Assembly (NCBI RefSeq): GCF_021474425.1
Contig: NZ_JAKEIP010000073.1
Coordinates: 1-34,735 of the forward strand
Source of the DNA: Streptomyces muensis
GTDB lineage: Bacteria; Actinomycetota; Actinomycetes; Streptomycetales; Streptomycetaceae
Direction of reading: 5' to 3'
Length of the DNA stretch: 34,735 nt
The translations under genes were made by a program, and so were the position numbers. Below, one piece after another: positions 24,484-30,935 of this stretch (the stretch's first letter is position 1; each line of letters begins with the position of its first letter). The notes beneath the pieces were generated by a model, which saw only the letters and a list, made by a program, of their open reading frames with translations, searched no databases and was not told where the DNA came from.

Positions 24484-25839
24484 TTAGGCGAGGGCTTCGC
24501 GGGCGTGGCGGGCGAGATCGGCGGCGCCGGGGACGCGGCGGCGCTGGTAGACCGCGAGGGTGGAGCGGATCGAGGTGATCGCCTTACGGGTGCGGTCGGA
24601 GGTCATGCCCTCCATGAGGACCAGGGCTTGGGTCCAGGCGGCGACGGCCTCGTCGGCGCGGGCCTGGGCGGCGAGGCTGTCGCCGAGGTCGGCGTGGGTG
24701 AGGGCGTGGACGCGCTTGTACTTCGCGGGATCCCAGCGGGTGAGAGCGTCCCGGTGCTGCTGTTCGGTGCCGATGTGGTCGGCGAGGTCGGTCAGGGTGC
24801 GAGCGGTGTGGCTGGCCACGGTGCCGGCGGCGGGACCGCTCACACGGGAGTAGCTGGGTTGGGGACCGTCGTCTCGTAGGAGGGCGTCTTCGGCAGCGAG
24901 CAGGGCGCGTGCCGCCAGGAGGTTCTCGTTCACGGCGGCATAGGCGCGGGCGTGGGTGATGTGGAGGAGAGCCTCGGTCTGGCCGTCGACGTGGCCGAGA
25001 CCTGCGCGTAGGGCGCCTTCGACGAGGTCGACGCAGTGGTGGGGCTGTTTGAGGCTCAGGGCCTGGTGGGCGAGGGTGCGCATCATCCAGGCGGCGTGGC
25101 CGTGGGGGTCGGCTTCGCAGGCGAGCTTGTAGCCGACCTGGTAGTAGCGCTGGGCGGCGCCTTCCTGGCCGAGGTCGTGGTGCTTCCACCCTGCGAGGTA
25201 GGCGAGTTCGGCGACGGCGCCGAAGGCGGCCCGACGTAAGGCTTCGCTGGGGAAGCGTCCGCGCAGCATGGGAGCGGCGGTGTCAGCGAGGTACGCGGTG
25301 ACCGTGGTCAGGCCGTGCCCGCCGCCGAGGCGCTCGTCGGCCGCGCTGAAGGCTGCTGTGATCTGCCGTACGACGTCCACGTCCTCCGCGCCGACTAGGG
25401 ACGTGCCCATGCGGACGCTGAGCATGCGGGCGGTGGCCTCGTGGTCGTATCCGAGCGGCATGGCGACGCCAGCGGTGGTGAAGGCCGCGATGGCGAGGAA
25501 GCGGCGGCGCTCGACGTCGGCCCGGCCCAGGTCGGTGACCGCGAGGACGGGGTCGGATTCCGCCGGCTCGTCGTCATCACCGGACTGGAGGCCGATCTCG
25601 GTCTGGGTGACCGTGCGCCCCGCTCGGCGGGACAGAGCTTCGGCGAGGTACTGACCTACCCGGCCCGACGGGGCGCGGGTGCCGTTCACCCAGTGCGAGA
25701 TGGCCGACTTGTTGGTCTGGAGGATCTCGCCGTTCTCGGCCGCGATGCGCCGCACGTCTCTGGCGAGGGCCTCGTAGGTGCAGTCGACCGCCGCGATGAC
25801 GTCGCGCAGACGGGAGTTGGGTGCTCTCTGCGCTGCCAC
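24484..25839 (-). CDS. XRE-family regulator with TPR-like C-terminal region
   Basis: The 451-aa protein has an N-terminal helix-turn-helix (about 5-65; TNKSAISHWVNGTRAP is the recognition region) and a linker with the RRRFL-hydrophobic segment often seen in these Streptomyces regulators, resembling a Tat signal but internal. A long all-helical region (about 125-450) made of TPR-like repeats probably binds a peptide or other ligand. GTG 25839 has GGAGG five bases before it. GTG 25851 overlaps that site. It is divergent from the 249-aa/APH/MT/HAD operon over 224 bp, so it is the obvious candidate regulator of both arms of the cassette. Confidence 0.88.
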   Translation of the reverse strand: MAAQRAPNSRLRDVIAAVDCTYEALARDVRRIAAENGEILQTNKSAISHWVNGTRAPSGRVGQYLAEALSRRAGRTVTQTEIGLQSGDDDEPAESDPVLAVTDLGRADVERRRFLAIAAFTTAGVAMPLGYDHEATARMLSVRMGTSLVGAEDVDVVRQITAAFSAADERLGGGHGLTTVTAYLADTAAPMLRGRFPSEALRRAAFGAVAELAYLAGWKHHDLGQEGAAQRYYQVGYKLACEADPHGHAAWMMRTLAHQALSLKQPHHCVDLVEGALRAGLGHVDGQTEALLHITHARAYAAVNENLLAARALLAAEDALLRDDGPQPSYSRVSGPAAGTVASHTARTLTDLADHIGTEQQHRDALTRWDPAKYKRVHALTHADLGDSLAAQARADEAVAAWTQALVLMEGMTSDRTRKAITSIRSTLAVYQRRRVPGAADLARHAREALA

Positions 25840-25860
25840 GATCGCCTCCACTCCGGAGCT

Positions 25861-25878
25861 GTAAACCGCGTATACCGC
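25861..25878. promoter_or_regulatory. tandem 9-bp direct repeat, candidate XRE operator
   Basis: GTAAACCGC followed directly by GTATACCGC (25861-25869 and 25870-25878) lies 22 bp before the XRE start codon. TTGAAG (minus strand, 25884-25879) abuts it as a possible -35. Autoregulation through this repeat is inference. Confidence 0.45.
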
Positions 25879-26012
25879 TTCAACTGCCTTCCACCGTACC
25901 CACTGAGCGTGACCACCGGTTCACTTATCAGCAGCCGCCCGGAACGGCGCAACCGTGATCCAGGCTCCCCCTTGGCCCTGGCGGCACCCCGAAGTTCCGT
26001 ACGCCCACTCCA

Positions 26013-26038
26013 GGTTCGGGCATTCCTGTGCCCGAACC
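26013..26038 (+). promoter_or_regulatory. perfect inverted repeat in the leader of the 249-aa gene
   Basis: GGTTCGGGCA and TGCCCGAACC (26013-26022 and 26029-26038) flank TTCCTG. The 10-bp stem ends 15 bases before the GGAG ribosome site of the next gene. It could be an operator or an RNA hairpin in the leader. No T-run follows, so a plain terminator is unlikely. Confidence 0.55.
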
Positions 26039-26063
26039 CGGCCAATCAGAGACGGAGAACACG

Positions 26064-26813
26064 GTGACCACCATCGACACCACGGCCATCACGGTCGAGT
26101 TGCCCGAGGCGTTCGACCCGCGCTGGAGCCGCCTGCCCGGCATCCAGGTCGACGGCCGACGCATCACGATCGACCCGGCCCGGTACTTCTTCCGCTTCGA
26201 GTCGAACACCTGGCTCGTCGCCGACTGGGAGCTGGTCAAGTCCCAGCTTCTGGAGGTGGACGAGACGACCGAGAGCACGGTCGAGCAGCTCGCGCTCGAC
26301 TTCATCAAGCAGCACAGCGAGTCCACGTCCGACGCCGCCCGCGTCCTGGCCACCGCGTACGAGGTGTACGCCTACCTCTTCCGCGACGAGCACCTGGCCG
26401 GCCTCGGACTGCCGCAGATCACCGCCGACCACCTGCGGATGCTGCGCGAGGCCGCCACGCTCATGGCGCTCAACAAGGTCGAGCTCGACGGGCACATCTC
26501 CAACGTCGGCCCGTGCTGGTTCTTCCCCGCCGCCGCCTCCGTCGTCTTCGACCTGGACGCCGAGATCGGCGGGATGCTCGACGAGGTCTACCACGGCGGC
26601 TGGTTCAACGAGCACCGCCGGATCGAGTCCATCAAGGCCCACGCCGCGCTCGGCGGCCGGCTCGTGCACGGCTGCCAGTCCGTGCCGGACCAGTCCGGCG
26701 GCGTGGTCGCGCCCTACGGTGCCTCGATGGCCAACTTCCGTGACGACCTCGCAGCCTTCAAGGCGGGCTGGATCGAGCAGGTCTACGCCCACCGCGTGAA
26801 CCCCGCCGCGTAA
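26064..26813 (+). CDS. uncharacterised 249-aa protein, first gene of the cargo operon
   Basis: I do not recognise this family. It is soluble, without signal peptide or membrane helix. The N-terminal part (1-60) is beta-rich (TVELPEAF, GRRITIDPARYFFRFES). The middle (65-150) is helical. A conserved-looking block NVGPCWFFPAA (about 147-157) is followed by acidic helices and a C-terminal section with HGCQSVPDQSGG. The Cys and Trp/Phe-rich block could be an active or binding site, which is speculation. GTG 26064 has GGAG six bases upstream. An in-frame ATG at 26028 lies in the inverted repeat and is less likely. The APH-fold gene follows after 78 bp, so the two are probably co-transcribed. Confidence 0.85.
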   Translation: MTTIDTTAITVELPEAFDPRWSRLPGIQVDGRRITIDPARYFFRFESNTWLVADWELVKSQLLEVDETTESTVEQLALDFIKQHSESTSDAARVLATAYEVYAYLFRDEHLAGLGLPQITADHLRMLREAATLMALNKVELDGHISNVGPCWFFPAAASVVFDLDAEIGGMLDEVYHGGWFNEHRRIESIKAHAALGGRLVHGCQSVPDQSGGVVAPYGASMANFRDDLAAFKAGWIEQVYAHRVNPAA

Positions 26814-26891
26814 CCCACACGATCAGGCTCCGGGTCGGGCCGGCACCTCCCGCCCGCCCCGGACGCCACCCTCACCTTCCGGAGCCCACAC

Positions 26892-27803
26892 GTGACCACG
26901 AACCCCAGCGTCGAACTCCTCGACAACCTGCTCACCGTGGCCGGCCTGACCACCGCCGTACGGGAGGAGGTGCGCGTGTGGTCCATGTCCGGCGTCGAGC
27001 GCGTGACCTTCCCCGACGGCACCACGGCCATCTTCAAGTACGCCAAGAAACCGTTCGACAGCGAGGACCAGGCCCTACGCCTGGCCCACACCCTCGGCGT
27101 CCCTGTCCCCCAGGTCCACGCCTCCGCCGTCCTGGACGGCTGGCTCGGCATGCTCATGGAGGACCTCGGACCGTCCGTCCGCGAGGCCGACGACCTCGAC
27201 GGCGTCGCCGCGGCCGTGGTCCTGCACGGCACCCGTACGGCTCCGCCCTTGCCGGTCCTCGACCAGGAGCGCCTGCGCACACTTCCGGCCAGGGCGCTGG
27301 AGCATTTCGAACGGCTGCGCAAGGCCGACCGGTGGCAGGACGTCGACGACGTCGAGGACGCGCTCGACCGGATCGCCCAGGCCGCCGAGGCCCGCTCGGC
27401 CGGAGCGACGCTGGAGCCGTTCGGATGGGTGCACTCCGAGTTCCATCCCACCAGCCTCCACATCGGGGAGCGCGGCTGGCGGCTGCTCGACTTCGCCCGC
27501 GCCTTCACCGGCCCCGGCCTGCTCGACCTCGCCAGCTGGCACGGCACCATCGATCCGCCGCACCCTGTGCGCCTGCGTGTCTTCCTGGAGCAGTACGTCA
27601 CCGCTGGCGGCACCCCCGACGCCCTCGCCCCGCGCGGCGGGCTCACCGCCGAGAACTGGGCCCTGGGCTGGCACCGCATGTGGGCCGTCGAGTGGTTCAT
27701 GGAGCAGTCCATCCGCTGGATCAACGACCCGGCCACCGACCCCGCCTACCTCAAGGCCGTCCGCCGCCACCTCACCGACGTCCTCCACCTCCTGGAGATC
27801 TGA
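26892..27803 (+). CDS. APH-fold phosphotransferase-like protein with altered catalytic loop
   Basis: The 303-aa protein has the aminoglycoside phosphotransferase/choline kinase fold: a nucleotide-site lysine K49 (TTAIFKYAKK), hinge GMLMEDLG (86-93), and LLDFARAF (D200) in place of the usual IDFE/DFG metal site. The catalytic loop, normally HGDLHPGN, reads H181-S-E-F-H-P-T-S188. The catalytic Asp is therefore Glu and the metal-binding Asn is Ser. This may be a family trait with altered chemistry, or a pseudokinase that binds a ligand. GTG 26892 has GGAG eight bases upstream. The methyltransferase start lies one base past its stop, so the two are coupled. Confidence 0.82.
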   Translation: MTTNPSVELLDNLLTVAGLTTAVREEVRVWSMSGVERVTFPDGTTAIFKYAKKPFDSEDQALRLAHTLGVPVPQVHASAVLDGWLGMLMEDLGPSVREADDLDGVAAAVVLHGTRTAPPLPVLDQERLRTLPARALEHFERLRKADRWQDVDDVEDALDRIAQAAEARSAGATLEPFGWVHSEFHPTSLHIGERGWRLLDFARAFTGPGLLDLASWHGTIDPPHPVRLRVFLEQYVTAGGTPDALAPRGGLTAENWALGWHRMWAVEWFMEQSIRWINDPATDPAYLKAVRRHLTDVLHLLEI

Positions 27804-27804
27804 C

Positions 27805-28497
27805 GTGCTCGCCCAGGCATCCCCCTGGCACGCCCACGCCGTTCAGCGCACCAACGTCGGCCTTGCCGAACCGCTTGCCGTACCCGCCCGGATGGAGTGG
27901 ACCACCCGACCCGGCCAAGGTCCCGGAGTCGACGTCCTCGGCCCCGACCTGCGCGGCAAGCGACTCCTGGAGCTCGGCTGCGGCCCCGGCCACAATGCCG
28001 CCCACCTCGCCACCCGCCATAGCGCCCGTGTCACCGGCGTCGACCTGGTCGGCCTCCAGGTCCGCCGCGCCCGCTCCCACTACGGACGGCTGAACAACCT
28101 CACGTTCGTCGCCGGCCACGCCCTGCACTACCTGCACGCCTCCGAAGAGCAGTTCGACGCGATCTACTCCGTCTTCGGCGCCGTCGGCCTCGTCGCCCCC
28201 GAGCTCCTGCTCCCGGCCATCGCCCAGCGCCTCACGCCCGGCCGGGTGCTCGCCTTCTCCGTCCCCCACCCGCAGCGCGGCGGCCGAAGCCCTTCGGGCG
28301 ACGTCCGTCCCCGCCGCGACTACGTCACCTTGCCCGACCGCAGCCGGCTCCCCATCGCTCGATGGGAATACGACAGCGACCGGTGGGAGAAGCACCTCAG
28401 CCAGGCGGGCTTCTGGCTCACCTCAGCCCAGGAGTTCCACGACCCCCGCACGGGCCACTGGCCCACGACCCTGCTAATCCGCGCCCGCAAGCTTTGA
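27805..28497 (+). CDS. class I SAM-dependent methyltransferase
   Basis: The 230-aa Rossmann methyltransferase has motif I LLELGCGPG (54-62), acidic motif II residue D80 (VTGVD), motif IV region FDAIYSVFGAVG (about 119-130) and a C-terminal lid. It lacks the ExxEHxxH metal site of Hen1 RNA methyltransferases. Its substrate could be a small molecule, nucleotide or peptide. GTG 27805 uses the GGAG inside the preceding gene's end (TGA-C-GTG). Stop to the next start is 34 bp. Confidence 0.88.
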   Translation: MLAQASPWHAHAVQRTNVGLAEPLAVPARMEWTTRPGQGPGVDVLGPDLRGKRLLELGCGPGHNAAHLATRHSARVTGVDLVGLQVRRARSHYGRLNNLTFVAGHALHYLHASEEQFDAIYSVFGAVGLVAPELLLPAIAQRLTPGRVLAFSVPHPQRGGRSPSGDVRPRRDYVTLPDRSRLPIARWEYDSDRWEKHLSQAGFWLTSAQEFHDPRTGHWPTTLLIRARKL

Positions 28498-28531
28498 CCA
28501 GCCATTCGCCCGGCTTCCCTTGGAGGAACCG

Positions 28532-29077
28532 ATGCGCCCGCCCTACCTGCTCCTCGACATCGACGGCGTCCTCATACCCTTCCCCGACGAGCACGGCTCG
28601 ACCCCGGCCACGCACGCCCGTCACGACGTCGTCCCCGCCGGCCGCAGCGCCGACAACCCGGTCACCGTCTGGCTCAACCCCGTCCACGGCCGCCTGCTCA
28701 TGGACGTCATCCGCACCGGCCTGGTCACCCCGGTCTGGTGCACCAGCTGGCGCCAGGACGCCACCGCTCTGATCGGGCCCCTCCTGGGCCTCCCGACGTG
28801 GTCCTATGTCGACCTGCCGCGCCCCCAGATCACCACCAGCCACCCCAACGGCTACCTCTGGAAGCGCGACCACGTCGACACCTGGCTGGGCGACGCCCCC
28901 GCTGTCTGGATCGACGACGACTTCACCGGACTCGACCACGCCTGGGCGGCGGAGCGCACCGCCCGCGGAACGGCGACCCTCCTCGTGCAGCCCGACCCAC
29001 ACCTCGGGCTGCAGCCCGACCACCTGACCGAGGTGACGAAGTGGGTCGCGCGGCTGCCCGCAGCCCGTGCCGCCTGA
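28532..29077 (+). CDS. HAD-superfamily phosphatase, similar to the RNA-repair-associated HAD family
   Basis: The 181-aa protein has motif I DIDGVL (nucleophile D9, acid D11), motif II T71/S72 in WCTSW, likely motif III K111 in LWKRDH and motif IV WIDDDF (D128-D130). The layout with CTSW, YLWK and WIDDDF recalls the HAD domain first described in composite RNA-repair proteins (HAD_SAK family), a polynucleotide-phosphatase-like group. That link is from memory. ATG 28532 has GGAGG five bases upstream. It is the last gene of the operon. An alternative role is phosphatase for the small molecule made by the preceding enzymes. Confidence 0.82.
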   Translation: MRPPYLLLDIDGVLIPFPDEHGSTPATHARHDVVPAGRSADNPVTVWLNPVHGRLLMDVIRTGLVTPVWCTSWRQDATALIGPLLGLPTWSYVDLPRPQITTSHPNGYLWKRDHVDTWLGDAPAVWIDDDFTGLDHAWAAERTARGTATLLVQPDPHLGLQPDHLTEVTKWVARLPAARAA

Positions 29078-29295
29078 CGACTGATGCCGTCGCTGCCACG
29101 AGCAGCGAGGGCATCGGGGTGGCTGTGGGCTCTGCCTGTATGGGCGCCGTTGAGTTTCTGAATGAGATGGCAGCGAACCAAGGCCCCGAAGCTAAGGGGA
29201 ACGGTGCACGTCAAGTGGGTTGTAGGATCCGGGTCCTGGTGCCACACGTCGGCGCTGTGAACTGGGCATCCTTGCGAGTCCACGGTCCAGGTCAT
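28852..29295 (-). pseudogene. possible small gene or decayed ORF antisense to the HAD gene end
   Basis: An ATG at 29295 overlaps the stop of the upstream small ORF as ATGA, which is what coupled genes look like. The first 50 or so codons (29295 to about 29140) have plausible residues, including a Cys- and His-containing stretch (VDSQGCPVHSADVWHQD). Beyond about 29100 the frame only mirrors the HAD gene and is not convincing. It is probably a truncated remnant. Confidence 0.3.
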
Positions 29296-29498
29296 CTTGA
29301 TCGTTCCAGGTGTCGTGTCATTCCCCTGGGGCGGTGCCTTGAGCGGGGTGCTTCTCCCGGGCGGGCCGCCAGTTCCCCGCGGAGCTCCTTCAGCGCTTCT
29401 TGGAGTCGACCGCGTTCGTTCTCGATCTCGTGCAGCCGGACGACGTCGTTACGGGCCACGGCTACGGGCGCACCGTGGACGACCAACACCGTGGCCAA
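29292..29498 (-). CDS. small basic ORF with coiled-coil-like helix
   Basis: The 68-aa frame from TTG 29498 (GTG 29489 is an alternative) encodes a central heptad-like helix (RLHEIENERGRLQEALKELRGEL) followed by an Arg-rich tail. Codon use is G/C-rich at third positions. The stop overlaps the next minus-strand ATG. It is divergent from the 73-aa ORF at 29540. No family is recognised. Small helical basic proteins near integrases can be excision factors, but nothing here proves that. Confidence 0.4.
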   Translation of the reverse strand: MATVLVVHGAPVAVARNDVVRLHEIENERGRLQEALKELRGELAARPGEAPRSRHRPRGMTRHLERSR

Positions 29499-29539
29499 GG
29501 CGCAACGCCGCCTCAGCGCCCCGGCTACACTCCGGCGTC

Positions 29540-29761
29540 ATGACGACGATCTACAAGACCCAGGAGTGGAAAGGCCACGGGAAGCAGAACTACTACTGGA
29601 ACGAGTACAGGCTCGAAGGCGACACCGTCGTCAAGTACAAGTGCCACCGGCAGAAGTTCTTCGACGGCGATGAGAACACCTGGCAGGAGGACGAATCGTT
29701 CCAGGAGTCCTGGGGACTTGACGAGCCGAGCATGCCCGACTGGCTGAGGCGGTATCTCTGA
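29540..29761 (+). CDS. small acidic uncharacterised protein (73 aa)
   Basis: ATG 29540 begins a 73-aa protein rich in Lys, Tyr and Trp at the start (MTTIYKTQEWKGHGKQNYYW) and acidic at the end (DENTWQEDESF, then DEPSMPDWLRRYL). It looks like a compact single domain. TACACT (29525-29530) lies nine bases before the ATG and there is no ribosome site, so near-leaderless expression is likely. The family is not recognised. The position between the cargo operon and the decayed mobility genes gives no clear role. Confidence 0.6.
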   Translation: MTTIYKTQEWKGHGKQNYYWNEYRLEGDTVVKYKCHRQKFFDGDENTWQEDESFQESWGLDEPSMPDWLRRYL

Positions 29762-30002
29762 TCGCGCCCCTACCCCTGTAGCTCTGGAACGCACCGTAAG
29801 TCACTCCGACGAGCAACCCACTTGACCTGCAGGTTCGCAATCCGCGTCGAATTCGACAGTCATTCGACATGGGCGCGTGGATTTTGAAATCGGATCGTGG
29901 GTCCTGCATGGGTTGGTGAAATTGCTGGTTGTCCCGGCGGGAGCGACGGTTATCTGGTAGGAGGGATGATCCGCCAAGATCGGTCCGTCCCCCGAGGCCC
30001 CG
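29762..30002. other. spacer without recognisable gene
   Basis: This AT-richer non-coding stretch probably includes the left part of a degraded insertion sequence whose transposase fragment follows. No terminal inverted repeat could be identified by eye. Confidence 0.4.
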
Positions 30003-30188
30003 TTGCGCTGCCAGTCTGTCACCAGCACGCTCACGCGAACCCTGACCGTCACCGCTGGGGTCTTCGCCCCAGGCCACCTGGGCGAGTTGACCATGTACCT
30101 TCCCTTCGAACTGGTCGATGCCGTCCTGGCGGAGACCGGAGCCGTCCAGCGCCGTTTACGGTCCCTGCCCTCGCGAGGTGTGTTTTGA
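30003..30188 (+). pseudogene. IS4-family transposase N-terminal fragment
   Basis: The frame encodes the N-terminal domain typical of Streptomyces IS4-type transposases (TVTAGVFAPGHLGELT, YLPFELVDAVLAET, VQRRLRSLPSR). It then runs into unrelated sequence and stops at 30188. The catalytic DDE region is missing. The break at about 30176-30182 abuts a relaxase fragment on the other strand, so the insertion sequence was truncated by, or inserted into, that gene. Confidence 0.72.
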
Positions 30189-30500
30189 CCTTGATGCCGA
30201 GGGACTGGAGCACGGTGAAGTAGTCGGCTTCGTTGTGTACGGCGGCGGCGACCGCGTATGCCTGCTCGCGCAGCCACTGCCGTGCCGTGACCGTCTGGCC
30301 CTGTCGCTCGGCCTTGGCGCGTTCGGCGCCGGTGGGAGTGCGGGGCGCGGTGAGGTCGCCAGACTTCAGGCGGCGCAGACCGAACTCGGCCTCGATCTTG
30401 CGGCATTCGGCTTGGGCTCGCTGTGGCCTTCTCGGCTAAGACTTCGAACTGCCCCGAGCCGTTGGCCAATCGCCGCTGCGGCTCGGCTCCGAGCACACTC
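30180..30500 (-). pseudogene. frameshifted relaxase (mobilisation nuclease) remnant
   Basis: Read on the minus strand, 30420-30183 gives ECRKIEAEFGLRRLKSGD, then TAPRTPTGAERAKAERQG, then LREQAYAVAAAVHNEADYF and LGIKVKTHL. This resembles the segment after the HUH domain in actinobacterial MobA/relaxase proteins. Upstream (30500-30430) a related-looking stretch ANGSGQFEVLAEKA continues only after a frame change near 30425-30432. There is no start and no catalytic His triad, so it is a relic. It implies that the element once was mobilisable by conjugation. Confidence 0.55.
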
Positions 30501-30869
30501 GCGATGCTCTCCGCCGCTGGGGCGACACCGTGAGCAGGCGCCAGACCGGGCGGGTGAGCAACTTGCCGTCGACGACGCGGCCGAAGTCGCAGTCACCGGC
30601 GACTGGTTCGGATGTCCTGGACAGCGAGCAAGTGTGAGGGGTGCTGAGTCGCTGACGGTGAGTGGTGCGCGGTCGGGTGCAGCCATGCGTCGCGGCGTCG
30701 CGATGCCGTCGGCGATGGCCGGAACAGTCACTGTCGGTCGGCGAAGAGGGGGCCGGGCTGGGCGTGGGGTTGTGCAAGAGACAGCTCCTGACGGTTGGGA
30801 GACGCAGGGGCGCCAGAGCAGCGACGCGGCTGCCCGGAGCCCCCGAGGACACCGTCAATGCTCCTGAGA
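30501..30869. other. degenerate region, no intact gene
   Basis: Several short open frames exist on both strands but none has a start with a ribosome site plus a consistent coding pattern. A minus-strand stretch around 30640-30500 (DFGRVVDGKLLTRPVWRLL) reads like part of a protein and may be an earlier piece of the broken mobility gene. Confidence 0.4.
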
Positions 30870-30894
30870 ATCGCCGGTTTCCCTAACCGGCGAT
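30870..30894 (-). terminator. hairpin after the integrase gene
   Basis: A perfect 10-bp stem (30870-30879 with 30885-30894) with a 5-nt loop lies 42 bp past the integrase stop. The T-run on the minus strand is weak (TTCTC). Confidence 0.6.
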
Positions 30895-30935
30895 GTGGGT
30901 GTATTCTCCCTCGCTTGTCTCGGTTCAGCGGCACG

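Noticed and set aside
24484..25839. Tat signal peptide in the XRE regulator (RRRFLAIAAF)
   Set aside because: The motif lies internally, after a DNA-binding domain. Such segments are common in this regulator group and do not indicate export.
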